Shown: positions 32,201 through 42,260 of the stretch, one piece after another
Numbering within the stretch: the first letter of the stretch is position 1
How the letters are laid out: every line of letters begins with the position of its first letter
Assembly (NCBI GenBank): GCA_001970955.1
Contig: MPUH01000398.1
Coordinates: 1-57,170, forward strand
DNA from: Stentor coeruleus
Taxonomy: Eukaryota; Ciliophora; Heterotrichea; Heterotrichida; Stentoridae
Length of the DNA stretch: 57,170 nt
Reading direction: 5' to 3'
The notes under the pieces: generated by a model
What the model saw: only the letters and a program-made list of their open reading frames with translations
Database searches by the model: none
Told to the model about the DNA's origin: nothing
Translations under genes and position numbers: made by a program

Positions 32201-32748
32201 AGATAGTAATAGGATGATTTATTAAATATGATTTGGAATTTTTATGATGAGGAAGGCTAGGTTTATATGAAAGTTATTGTGTTAAAATAGGTTTTATGTT
32301 TAAATATATTGGAGATAAGATATTTTGATGTGAATGAATGTGTTGATAATTGTTTAGGTGTTATATGTGCTGGAAATTATTTCTAGTAATTTTTTTTTTA
32401 TTGGTTATAATCTTAAGCATTTGTAAGCCTTTATAGAATGATATAGGCTTATAATAGGAGTTTATAGTACTTTAATTTAATTTTACATTGAATAGGCTAC
32501 TATTAGACTGAAGTTAGCTTTGAAGCTGTGAAAATTTTTTTGTTGTGTTTATATCTAAAATTATTAAACTTGAAGAAATTAGATTGTTTTGAAAGCTAAA
32601 AATCGAGTCTACAAACATTAATTTCCCATATATGCTATTCTTAGCAGAAAAAAAAAATATAAAATCTTATTTATACCAAAGCTTAAATATCCATAGAATT
32701 ATATTTCTATATAAATTACAATACCTTTAATCGAATATCCTAATAATA
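32201..32748. other. AT-rich spacer
   Basis: No coding frame, RNA gene or repeat seen. It lies upstream of the WD40-channel gene. Confidence 0.5.
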
Positions 32749-35700
32749 ATGGCAGGCCAATCTGAACCACTGCTTCCGAGCCCAGTCTCATCTTTAAAAT
32801 TATCAACAATACCATCGAAAACAACTGCTCTTTCTGAACTCAAACACTTAAAATCCTACTTTTCCTGGGAAAATTCTTTCCCATTATCAAAATCTCATCG
32901 TGTAAAAACTTTCCAATTAGAAGACCCAGTCAATACCCTGAGCATAAGCCCTGACATAAAGCATTTAGTTATAGGCATAGGCAAAAACATCCAAATCTGG
33001 GACTTATCAACTGAGACTATGCTTTACAATTTCGAAGCCCATGAACAAAATGTTACAAGTCTTGGATTTTCATTTGACAGTAGCTTGATAATAAGTGGCT
33101 CAGGGGATAAAATCATAAATATTTGGGACCTTAAAGGTAATAAAATCTTTGACTTTCAAGGGCATTCAGATGGAATAGAAAGTGTTGTTTTTAGTCCATA
33201 TGGGGATTTACTAGCAAGTGCAGGTAAAGATTGTGTTATAAAAGTCTGGAGCTACTATGAAAAGATGCTACTTTTTGACCTTGTTGGGCATAAATCAACT
33301 ATTAATAGCATGTCTTATAGTTCAAGTTCTAGTTATCTAGCTAGTGGGGCTGATTGCATTAAAATCTGGGATTTAAATGCTAAACAAGAACTTTTTACAT
33401 TAGAAATTGAATGCGCTTATGTTTATTGTATATCTTTTAGCCCTGATGAAAAAAAAGTTGCCATAGGGACAAGTAATAATTTGGTTTGTATATGGAATTT
33501 ACTTACTAGAAAAGAGGAAATAAGGTTTACTGAACATTCGTCATTTGTTTATAGTCTAAGTTTTAGTCCTAATGGGAAATACTTAGCAACGTCTTCTGGA
33601 GATTATACTGTGAAAGTATGGAATTTGTTATTAGCAAGGGAGGAATTGTTACTTGAAGGCCATACTCAAAAAGTTAATACAGTTAGTTTTTCTTCAGATG
33701 GGATGCTTATTGTCAGTGGGTCTGATGATAGGACGTTTAAATTTTGGGACTTTAAGCAATATTGTAGTGAAATCACTCTAAAAGGACATTCATCAGGTAT
33801 AATGAGCTTAGCATGCTGTAACTCTTCCTCTCTAATAATAAGTTCAGCAAATGATAAATCTCTAAAAGTCTGGAGCCTTGAAACTCAAAAAGAAATAAAC
33901 AAATTCACTGAAGGTGGAAGTTATGTATACTCAGTAGATTTGCATCCTAATTCATCATTAGTAGCATCTGGTTCTTCAGACAAAATAGTCAAAGTGTGGA
34001 ATTTATTAGATACCCAAATCTCTATGAAATTTAAAGGCCACACAAAGCCTATTCGCTGTGTAAAATTCAGCCCAGATGGATTATTACTCGCAAGCTGTTC
34101 TGAAGATAAGACAATAAAACTTTGGAATTTGTCTAATCAAAGTGAAGAATTTACATTAGAAGGCCATGGTGATTCAGTTAATTCTATATGTTTTGCTATG
34201 AATGGATTATATCTTGCAAGTGGCTCAACTGATAATTTGGTGAAAGTTTGGGATTTGCAGAATAAGATTGTTTACTTTACTTATGAAGGACATTCAGAAA
34301 AAGTTAATTCTGTTGTTTTTACCCCTGATTCTAAATTTTTGGCTAGTGGTTCTGATGATAATATGATTAAGATATGGAATGTTGTGAATAAAAGAGAAGA
34401 AAGAACTTTAAGAGGACATAATGAACCTGTACTTAGTGTTGATATTAGTAAAGATGGGCTTAGGCTTGCTAGTGGAAGTTCTGATAATACTGTTAATATT
34501 TGGAACTTGGTTGAGAAAAGAAAAGAATATTCGTTATGTAGAAGTCCTAATGCTGTAAGAAGTGTTATATTTTCTAGCACCAGTGAAAAGCTAATAATAG
34601 GCTCAGAAGATAGACTTATAAGGATAATCGATCTTGAGGATTCTGTGAAATCTTTTTCAGGTGTAGCCCTTACATACGACAATAAACTCCACGCAACATC
34701 AAGCACAGATAAAATCTTTCTAACTGATTCTTCAGATAAACGTAAAAAGCATGAGCTCTTAAATCATTCAACAGCCTGTAACAAACTAATTTTATCTCCA
34801 AACAGCAATTTCCTAGTTGTAGGCTTTGAAGATGAAACTCTGTCAATATGGGATTGTCTTTCAAAAACTCAAAAGTTCGTGCTAAATTCATATCCAAATA
34901 ATATATGGGAAGTGCATTTTACAAATACTAATGAATTAGTATTAAAAAAAAATAATGGGAATCTAAAAGTTTTTTCATTAGAAACTGGTATAGAAAGAAT
35001 ATCAGGGAATGTGAATATCTATAACACTTCATTAAACCTAGACTTAGATACTTTATATGAACCTAAACATGAACAACCATATTCTTATTTCAATTTTCTA
35101 TACTGCCTGCATAGTAAACAGTTTAATAAACTCACATTTGAATCAACAGACTCATTTTTTACAAACCTTCATTTCACTGGTTTGCATATTTTAACCATTA
35201 TGGGTCTTGCTGATGATATACAGAGAATAGCAAATTATTACAAATTTACTTTGAAAACTGATAAATTCGGCCATACAGCGATTTATTATTCGATTCAAAT
35301 GCAGAATCAGAACTGCACTGATGCTCTTTTGAATTATTTAATATCTTTAGCGGATGATATTAAAGATTTAGTATTTATTGAAAGTATGTATGCAATAAGA
35401 AATGATATAAGTGATATTATTAAAAACTCAGCTAGTTGTCTTGACCTTTTGTTACATAAAAGTTTGTTTAGCAAAACTGGCGAAGTACATTTCGGAGAGC
35501 CAAAAAGTTCTCTTCCTATAATTTGTGTTATGGACATAGAAAACTCTTCGTTTAATGACTTTGTTCTAGAGTTCCAAACTGGCCAGAATGTTGCAATGAC
35601 GATAAAGTCTTTAGCTTTCCCAATCCCTTTAACTTTAGGGTCTGAAGAAAGTATTGATTTATTACAATCAATTCTCTCATGTAAAAATACTGAAATTTTC

Positions 35701-36726
35701 CGAACAGAAGCTATTCAGCATATTATAATCAACCGATGGGATGCTTTGAAATTCTGGATCTATGCTTATACTTTCTTGCTTTGGACTATTATCTTATTCA
35801 TAATCCTTATACTTGCTATTACAGATTACTCATTGTATTTTTCAATAGCACTTTTTGTCATGAATTTATTTTGCTTAATATGGGAAATACTACAACTCTC
35901 ACAAGCTGGACTATCATATTTTACTGTTACCTGGAATATTATAGATATTTTTAGAATATTCTGCACATTTGCTTGGATTTTTCTAAATTATTTACATTTT
36001 ATTTATCCTTGGTTTCTTTGGATAACAGTTTTTCTTAATCTCATCCGTGGAGTTACAGGTTTCAGAGCTTTTGATACAACCCGTTACTACATTCGCTTAA
36101 TTCTCCAATCCTTAAACAATGTAAAATCATTTATCATCATCTACCTCTACACCACATTTTGTTTCGGTTTTTTACGTTCAATTCTTGATGAAAACCCTGA
36201 AATCAGTTTTTCATCAATATGGGCAAATCCATTTGGTCTGTCTATTGGAGAAAATGGTAAAATGATGTCTGAAAGCTTTGATTTCGAATATTTGACCTTA
36301 TTCTTAGCTATTATAGTCAATGTTATTCTAATGCTTAATATGATAATTTCAATACTTGGTGACTCGTTTGATGAATTTCAACTTAAAGCTGTCATTTATA
36401 ATTTTACAGAAATGACTGAAGTTATATTGGATATTGAGAATATTAAAAATGTTTTTAATCCTATTGGAAGTAGTAAGTATTTACATGCATGTACATATGC
36501 TTATGAGAATACAGAAAATCAGTGGACTGGGAAGGTTATGAATATGAGAGCGCATTTTGATATTGCTATAAGAGAACTTGAGAATAAATTTGTTTCTAAA
36601 GTTGAAGCTGTTGAGGTTGAGAGAAGGAAAGATGCAGCGAAGATGGATTCTGGGTTGATGAAAATAGAAGCGCAAATTGCTTCTTTGGTTAGTAAAATGG
36701 AAAAATTATCAGATAGAAAAAGTTAG
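32749..36726 (+). CDS. WD40-ankyrin-TRP-like channel fusion
   Basis: One intact 1325-codon frame. Residues about 55-770 carry some 14-16 WD40 repeats, most ending in [IV]-K-[IV]-W-[DNS] (IKVWS, VKVWN, IKIWD), enough for two seven-bladed propellers. A linker with ankyrin-like helices follows at about 800-900 (FTGLHILTIMGLADDIQRIA; DKFGHTAIYYSIQMQ). About 995-1210 contain six membrane segments: FWIYAYTFLLWTIILFIILI (S1), SIALFVMNLFCLIWEILQL (S2), IIDIFRIFCTFAWIF (S3), FLWITVFLNLIRGVTGF (S4), SFIIIYLYTTFCFGF (S5), a pore loop and NVILMLNMIISILGDSFDEF (S6). The S6 ending NMIISILGDSF is typical of TRPV/TRPA/polycystin-like cation channels. A coiled coil closes the protein. I infer a membrane channel with a large cytosolic propeller sensor or scaffold. 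The ion and gating stimulus are unknown. Confidence 0.9.
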   Translation: MAGQSEPLLPSPVSSLKLSTIPSKTTALSELKHLKSYFSWENSFPLSKSHRVKTFQLEDPVNTLSISPDIKHLVIGIGKNIQIWDLSTETMLYNFEAHEQNVTSLGFSFDSSLIISGSGDKIINIWDLKGNKIFDFQGHSDGIESVVFSPYGDLLASAGKDCVIKVWSYYEKMLLFDLVGHKSTINSMSYSSSSSYLASGADCIKIWDLNAKQELFTLEIECAYVYCISFSPDEKKVAIGTSNNLVCIWNLLTRKEEIRFTEHSSFVYSLSFSPNGKYLATSSGDYTVKVWNLLLAREELLLEGHTQKVNTVSFSSDGMLIVSGSDDRTFKFWDFKQYCSEITLKGHSSGIMSLACCNSSSLIISSANDKSLKVWSLETQKEINKFTEGGSYVYSVDLHPNSSLVASGSSDKIVKVWNLLDTQISMKFKGHTKPIRCVKFSPDGLLLASCSEDKTIKLWNLSNQSEEFTLEGHGDSVNSICFAMNGLYLASGSTDNLVKVWDLQNKIVYFTYEGHSEKVNSVVFTPDSKFLASGSDDNMIKIWNVVNKREERTLRGHNEPVLSVDISKDGLRLASGSSDNTVNIWNLVEKRKEYSLCRSPNAVRSVIFSSTSEKLIIGSEDRLIRIIDLEDSVKSFSGVALTYDNKLHATSSTDKIFLTDSSDKRKKHELLNHSTACNKLILSPNSNFLVVGFEDETLSIWDCLSKTQKFVLNSYPNNIWEVHFTNTNELVLKKNNGNLKVFSLETGIERISGNVNIYNTSLNLDLDTLYEPKHEQPYSYFNFLYCLHSKQFNKLTFESTDSFFTNLHFTGLHILTIMGLADDIQRIANYYKFTLKTDKFGHTAIYYSIQMQNQNCTDALLNYLISLADDIKDLVFIESMYAIRNDISDIIKNSASCLDLLLHKSLFSKTGEVHFGEPKSSLPIICVMDIENSSFNDFVLEFQTGQNVAMTIKSLAFPIPLTLGSEESIDLLQSILSCKNTEIFRTEAIQHIIINRWDALKFWIYAYTFLLWTIILFIILILAITDYSLYFSIALFVMNLFCLIWEILQLSQAGLSYFTVTWNIIDIFRIFCTFAWIFLNYLHFIYPWFLWITVFLNLIRGVTGFRAFDTTRYYIRLILQSLNNVKSFIIIYLYTTFCFGFLRSILDENPEISFSSIWANPFGLSIGENGKMMSESFDFEYLTLFLAIIVNVILMLNMIISILGDSFDEFQLKAVIYNFTEMTEVILDIENIKNVFNPIGSSKYLHACTYAYENTENQWTGKVMNMRAHFDIAIRELENKFVSKVEAVEVERRKDAAKMDSGLMKIEAQIASLVSKMEKLSDRKS

Positions 36727-37380
36727 ATTATTAGTTATTAGATTTTAGGTAAGGATAGGATATTTTTATTTGGTTGAAGAAGTTTTTATTAAGGCTATGC
36801 TTTATATGATAAATCTTAGAGAATTCAAGATTGGAAGGACTTTTTATTATTTTATAAAAATGCATTATTTGAGATTTTATATTTAGATTGAATTTTCTAT
36901 ACCTTTCAAAAATATTGGAGCTTTTTTTAACCTGTCATACTAATCTTATCATTAAATTATTTTCTTTTCCCATTAGATTATTTTTCTCCACTAGATTTAC
37001 CACCCTTTATTTTGCCTTCATTGATGTTAGACCTAAATCCACTAATAATTTTCATTTTCATATAAACTTATTACAAATATTATTTTAATTTTCTCCATCA
37101 ATTCATTATCACCATTAGTTTCTATTGCATATAGTCCTAGTGCATTGATACACCTTTAGTATCTTTTTAACTATTGTGTAGATCTATTATTAAAAACTTC
37201 ATATCATTATCAAGCATATTTGATTTTACATCATATTTTTTTATCTATGATAAAACTATAGAATTTCTTAAAAGATTTTTATTTTTTTTACATATATAAT
37301 CTCTAAAATCTAACAACTCAATCCAATCCTAAAGTGATTTTCTTTAAAATAATAGTCTCGCATTTTCTACTCAGGCCTTA
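36727..37380. other. AT-rich spacer
   Basis: A 0.65-kb T-rich stretch between the channel gene and the pseudokinase gene. Frames open here are low-complexity Phe/Leu/Thr and not convincing. Confidence 0.5.
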
Positions 37381-38973
37381 ATGTCTATAAAAATGTCAAG
37401 GCACACTGAGCTTTATTCCCTGATCTACCAAACCCTAAAGAAAACAATCTCAAGCCAAATCCCTCGTCCAAAATCCGCCAATCTCGACATCCTTCTCGAT
37501 AAGCTTTATAAAAACGACCCGAATTCCATCCTCAGCCTAGAAGAAGGTATCATAAACGATCTAGGTAATAATCTTGAACTTCTAAATGAAGCTTTAACCT
37601 TATCCCGATGCTGTTATTTCTTATCATTAACCGAATCTGAAACTCGTAGTCTACAAGAAGCTGAAATGATGTTCGACATAATCCAAATCCTCGAAAGTCG
37701 ACCTGATTTTATTATCGAAAACACTTTAAGTACCCTTGAATCTAATATAATCCGAGATATCGCTAAATCAGAAAATCTACAACAATTAACCCAATGGTAC
37801 AAATACCTTTTAAAAATAGAAAATACATTCCCAGCCTATAAAGTATCACATGGAATTATGACTGTTGAACTTAAAGTTTTTCCTTTAGTTCTTGATCAAA
37901 TTGAAAGAGGAAATTGTGATATAAATGATTTATTAAGAATTGTTTATGAATTAAGTAAAGACCCAAGGTTTAATCTGGAGAACCTTAAAATTATAACAGT
38001 TGATCATGGGTTGACTAGAATTGGAGAACTTGAAACTCAGGAGAAATATTGGGAAATAAGTAAAACACTTGGGGTTATTAGAGAAAATAATATTGTTGAG
38101 TCTATGAAAGCAAGTTATGATTATTATGATAGGAAATATAAAGCTTTAAGTTCAGAGGATGATGAAAATGGGACAATCTTTGCTTTAAAAAAGGAAGTGG
38201 TTAGAGATAAGGTTAGGGAGTTTATTAATGTCAAAGTTAATAGGGCGATTGCATGGAAAAATGCAGATGAAAATGTTTTTGTTATTAAAAGATCAGGGAC
38301 GATTAATTTGAAAGGAAGACATGAAGTTAGTGTTTTTCAGTATTCGATAAAAGGAGAAGAGGAAGTGCGGTTTGATGCTGAAGAGAAGAGGGCGGAAAAG
38401 ATAAAAACTAAGCATGATAATGTTTTAGGATTTGTTGGCATGTTTAGATGCAAATTGAATAATGTGGAAAATTTATTTGTTGTCACTGAACCAATAGGAA
38501 AAAAGAACTCTTTAAACCATATTATCAAAAACAAACATGATTTTGATGCTAAACAACTTATAAGAGAAACATGTGCAGGATTAGCTTATTTAGAATCTTC
38601 TGGGGTTTCTCATAGAAAAGTCAACCCTTACAATATTTTTTTTATTGATGGGGTGTTTAGATTATCTTTCGGAACTAGTTTTTTATATATACGAGAAAAT
38701 ACTAATGAAGAGAAATTTTTGGCCCCAGAAATAAAAGATATATTAGCAAACCCTCATGAAAAAAAGCCTTTATCTTTTGTTAGGGCTGATATATACTCGT
38801 TTGGAGCGACAATTTTTTATGCAATTACTGAAAAGTTTTATGAGAATGAAATGAATTTGAATGATATTAAAGATAATAAAGTTAAGATGATACTGGCTTC
38901 AGCTCTTGACAAAAAACCTTCAGCACGACTGTTATTTAAAGAACTTTATGAGATAATCCGCGATATGGATTAA
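37381..38973 (+). CDS. Pseudokinase with helical N-terminal region
   Basis: 530 aa; ATG 37393 is an alternative start four codons in. Residues about 1-300 are helical and unidentified. Residues about 305-528 form a protein-kinase fold: KHDNVLGFVGMF (beta4 region), FVVTEPIGKKNSLNHIIKN (hinge), AKQLIRETCAGLAYLESSGV (helix E), LAPEIK (APE) and ADIYSFGATIFYAITEKFY (helix F), ending in the subdomain XI Arg (SARLLFKEL). Catalytic elements are missing: HRD is HRK near 410, DFG is SFG near 428, and the VAIK Lys region reads VSVFQYSIKG. It should be catalytically inactive and act as a scaffold or regulator. N-terminal partners are unknown. Confidence 0.88.
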   Translation: MSIKMSRHTELYSLIYQTLKKTISSQIPRPKSANLDILLDKLYKNDPNSILSLEEGIINDLGNNLELLNEALTLSRCCYFLSLTESETRSLQEAEMMFDIIQILESRPDFIIENTLSTLESNIIRDIAKSENLQQLTQWYKYLLKIENTFPAYKVSHGIMTVELKVFPLVLDQIERGNCDINDLLRIVYELSKDPRFNLENLKIITVDHGLTRIGELETQEKYWEISKTLGVIRENNIVESMKASYDYYDRKYKALSSEDDENGTIFALKKEVVRDKVREFINVKVNRAIAWKNADENVFVIKRSGTINLKGRHEVSVFQYSIKGEEEVRFDAEEKRAEKIKTKHDNVLGFVGMFRCKLNNVENLFVVTEPIGKKNSLNHIIKNKHDFDAKQLIRETCAGLAYLESSGVSHRKVNPYNIFFIDGVFRLSFGTSFLYIRENTNEEKFLAPEIKDILANPHEKKPLSFVRADIYSFGATIFYAITEKFYENEMNLNDIKDNKVKMILASALDKKPSARLLFKELYEIIRDMD

Positions 38974-39109
38974 TTAGTAAGTAAGAATAAAGTAGAAAGT
39001 CATATTTTATTTCTCACTTGTATATAAAAATCAACTTTCACAATTTTTATTATAATAATCTATCATTTTCTCTATTATATGCTATATCTTTTATAGTAAA
39101 CTGAGATAT

Positions 39110-40924
39110 TTAGCTATTTGATATAATCTCATCCTTGTGAGCTTCAAAAGACTCTATGATCATTTCCGAATCAGGGACAAAATTCTCAAGAAGGACTTCC
39201 TGTAGTCTTTGTATGAAATAAGGAAACTCTTCAGGTTTAATTTTCAAATGCTTATGCTGCTTTTTTATTTGATTTTTTGTTATAGTGCCTTTGAGCATTT
39301 TCATATAACTTCTGCATATTTTATATATTTCCGGATCGCTTAGGGTATCATCGAAATTACCCTCAATAATTGGCTTTTCTTTTAAAGAATGGAGGAAAAG
39401 TCTGAAAATATTCTCAAGACTACTACCGATTGTCTCAGCTATAGCTTTAATTTTTTGGTCCCACATCCTTTTTTTCTTCATTTGTGCAGCGAGAGAAAGC
39501 TTGTTATCAAGATTTTCTGATATTTCTTGTAAATATGTGATGTTACTTTTTACAGAGATTTCATCAGTCAAGTAAAGGCCTAAAGGAGGTTCTGGACTTT
39601 CTATTGGTTTAGGTAGAAGTTCACGTTTGGTTTCTATAAAGGAGGTTAAATGAGTTCCCATTTTTTGAGGGACTATTCCAATCATGTTAAAAGGAATACG
39701 TCCATAGCTATCAGACTTCTTTTGATTCAAATAAAAAGAATACTGTTCTTCACGGGAAGGCATATGAACTTTAGTTTTTTCCAAGTTGATCATAGAAACA
39801 TTTGTGGCTTGTCTATGTATTTTCCTTGTAACTCTAGTGATTTTTTTATGTTCGATTCGTTTTTGCGGTGCAGGAAGTTCTTCAGAAGAAGATGGAGTTT
39901 TAGCTTGTGTTAATGATATTACTGGGTACATACTAAAATTAGTGCTTATTGATATAAGTTTTTTTTTCTCTTTCAGTCTTTTCGTTTGCTCCCCTTTAAG
40001 CATAAAACCTTTGACCCCAATAAATACCCAGTAATCTCTAGATTCTTTAATAAAGTCCAAAACAATCTCCGAAATCTCCCTATTTTTAAAAATCAATAAA
40101 TTCAATACAGGTATTAACTGTTTAACAATATTACTCAACCCTAATATCGGTTTCAATGTCGCAACAATATGATAGCTTTTTGTATTCTCAAACTTAACCA
40201 AAAACTTCTCTATATCATTATCCCCACTTTCATATACTTTAACATTATCTTTTTTCCTTCTATTTAACAACCCTTCCTTATTACAATCAAAAGGTAAATC
40301 ATTAGTCAAAGTAAAATATTTTGTGCATCCTTCTTGCCAATCAACACTAACTTTCCATGCTGATCTAAACCCAACCCTTATATATCTTTGCATTATATGG
40401 AATCTATAAGGACATTCTTCAAAATCTTTTCTAGCTAATTCAGTTGTAAAATATACTTTTGTCTTAGCACCTCTTGATCTGTGTATATAAATAGGCATAT
40501 TTGGTCTTGGGTCTTTTTGGGATATAATTTCGACAGTAGCAAAAAAATTATCCATTGAAGTTTCTGAAGCATCAGTACATATAAACCCTTCATTAGAATT
40601 ATATATGAAAATCGGGTTTTTCCCATGAGAAGAGTAAAAAAGAGTTTCTGGGATTTGCAAATATATTTCGTGGTCAATCGCGTTTTTGCATAGCCCAGCG
40701 AAAATATCAGCATCTCTATGGCAGCTTTTTAAGAACTTTGACAAATAATTTAAGTTTCTAGTTATTTGTGAGTTTTTGACTTTGGTCAGTTTGTTTAGAT
40801 TAGCCAAGAAAGGGTCTTCTGATGTTTTTTTAAGTATTTCTTTTAGCGACTGCAGTTCTTTTTTAATTTCAGTGCTATGGAATGAGATCTAATTTTCTAT
40901 TACATCTTGTTCGCTAATTTCCAT
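39110..40924 (-). CDS. Ciliate protein with a truncated-globin-like C-terminus (one intron)
   Basis: 599 aa from ATG 40924 after removal of intron 40889-40903; without the intron no ATG precedes the long frame. The first 300 residues look like a mixed alpha/beta domain (ETLFYSSHGKNPIFIYN; YIRVGFRSAWKVSVDWQEG) that I do not recognise. About 305-400 is a basic Ser-rich linker (KKITRVTRKIHRQATNVSM). The last ~130 residues are all helical. Near the end QIKKQHKHLKIKPEEFPYF, then LLENFVPDSEMI and AHKDEI, follow the F-G-H helix pattern of truncated hemoglobins, with His552 at the proximal position. Heme binding is unproven and the first helices are hard to match. The start codon is 4 nt from that of the PDI-like gene on the other strand. 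Confidence 0.78.
40889..40903 (-). other. 15-nt intron of the globin-like-tailed gene
   Basis: Minus-strand GTAATAGAAAATTAG. Removal joins MEISEQD to ISFHSTEIKKEL in one frame and supplies the only ATG. A is at position 10. Confidence 0.85.
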
Positions 40925-40928
40925 TATA
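40925..40928. promoter_or_regulatory. Four-base gap (TATA) between divergent start codons
   Basis: The minus gene's ATG occupies 40922-40924 and the plus gene's ATG 40929-40931. Both starts are supported by an intron that must be removed a few to some 35 codons later. Each transcript must begin inside the other gene's coding region or have almost no 5' UTR. Confidence 0.7.
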
Positions 40929-42260
40929 ATGCTTTTTGTGATACTATGGGTTCTTAGTGCAGGGATTGAAGAAGTTACTCAAGCTAAATGGCAGGAAGAT
41001 GAATATGCTGTGGTTATATTTTATGCTAGTTGGTGGTAAATATTATATAGCGATAAATCAAATGCAGCATTAGCTGAACTAGAAATTGCACTTGAAGGAA
41101 TATCAATTCCTAGTTACAAATTAGAGGCAAGTCAACGTAGTGAAGAGTTTTTAATAAAAGGATTTCCACAAATATTCTTTTGGTCCAAGGGCGATATGCT
41201 AAAATATGAAGATGAAAGGACTGCAGATAAACTTAAAGCTTGGGTAAACAGAAAACTATCCCCAGAAATACTGTATTATACAGAAGAAAAAACTCAGCTT
41301 AGAGTTAATGAAGAACTATGTTCGAAACATGAGTATTGTATAATTGGCCAAGGGATTGATGATATGATTTTAAAAGAAATTTCAAGAAGAGTCGATTTGC
41401 CGATATATTCTTTACAAGGAAACGAGAGTTTTGTTTTTTATAAAGACTATGCGAATTCTGCTTATCATTATAACTACACAATAACAACTCAAGATATTGA
41501 AGATTTTATAAATTTCCATATAACCCCAGCATTATTACCTTTGGAAAATAAGTATATGGATAATTTATTCAATAAAGGTGGCTCTGCTTTAATACTTTTA
41601 CGTGATAGAAGACATAGGAATTATGACTCAGCTTTAACTTCTATAGGAGATGAACTTAAAGGAAAACTTTATTTGATTATTGCTGATGTATCACAAAATA
41701 TTGGTAGACAAATACAATTGTTACTTAAAGTCCCAGATAAATCTTTACCATGTGTGAAAATTATTGTTTCAAAAGGTGGGAGTTTAAATATTACTCAGTA
41801 TCATATGAGTGATGAGGTTTATTATGAGAATATTATGAACTTTGTCAGTAGATGGGAAGGTGGATTTGTTAATCCTTATATACTTACACAGGATGTGCCG
41901 CAAAAATCTTCTGAAAATAGAGTTTTGACCATTGTGGGTCAGAATTTTGATAAAATTGTATATGAGGAAGGGAGGGATATTTTAGTAGTTTTTTATGCCC
42001 CTTGGTGCAGTTATTCTAGAGGATTACTGCCTATAATTGAACAACTTTCTTATGAATATAGGAATTACAAAAATTTTGTTATAGGGAAAATCGATGGTTA
42101 TTATAATTATATTGATTCTAGTGTTAGAGGATTTCCTACAATACGACTTTATCAAGCTTCAAGCAAAAGTTACATTCAGTATAAAGGTGACCGAACTTTA
42201 ACTCTGCTAAGGTTTTTTATTAATTCGCATATAACCCCGATATACAAAGAAGACCTTTAG
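40929..42260 (+). CDS. PDI-like protein with two CxxS thioredoxin sites (one intron)
   Basis: 438 aa after removal of intron 41036-41050. A short hydrophobic N-terminus (MLFVILWVLSAG) looks like a signal peptide. Thioredoxin domain 1 has FYASWCDKS (C36-x2-S39) followed by GFPQIFFW, the cis-Pro motif. The middle (about 130-310) resembles the redox-inactive b/b' domains. Domain 2 has FYAPWCSYS (C355-x2-S358) and GFPTIRLYQ. The C-terminus KEDL resembles a KDEL-type ER retention signal. The layout a-b-b'-a' is that of protein disulfide isomerase, but both active sites keep only the first Cys. It could make mixed disulfides or act as a chaperone, not a standard oxidase. The 15-nt intron splits the first Cys codon. 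Confidence 0.9.
41036..41050 (+). other. 15-nt intron of the PDI-like gene
   Basis: GTAAATATTATATAG. It interrupts the codon of active-site Cys36 (TG|C). Unspliced, TAA follows Trp-Trp at once. A is at position 10. Confidence 0.93.

Noticed and set aside
34281..34706. A 141-codon minus ORF within the WD40-channel gene
   Set aside because: It is the complement of repeated WD40 codons with no independent features.
36888..37088. 66-codon plus ORF after the channel gene
   Set aside because: Phe/Leu/Thr low-complexity frame in spacer; no intron links it to the channel gene.
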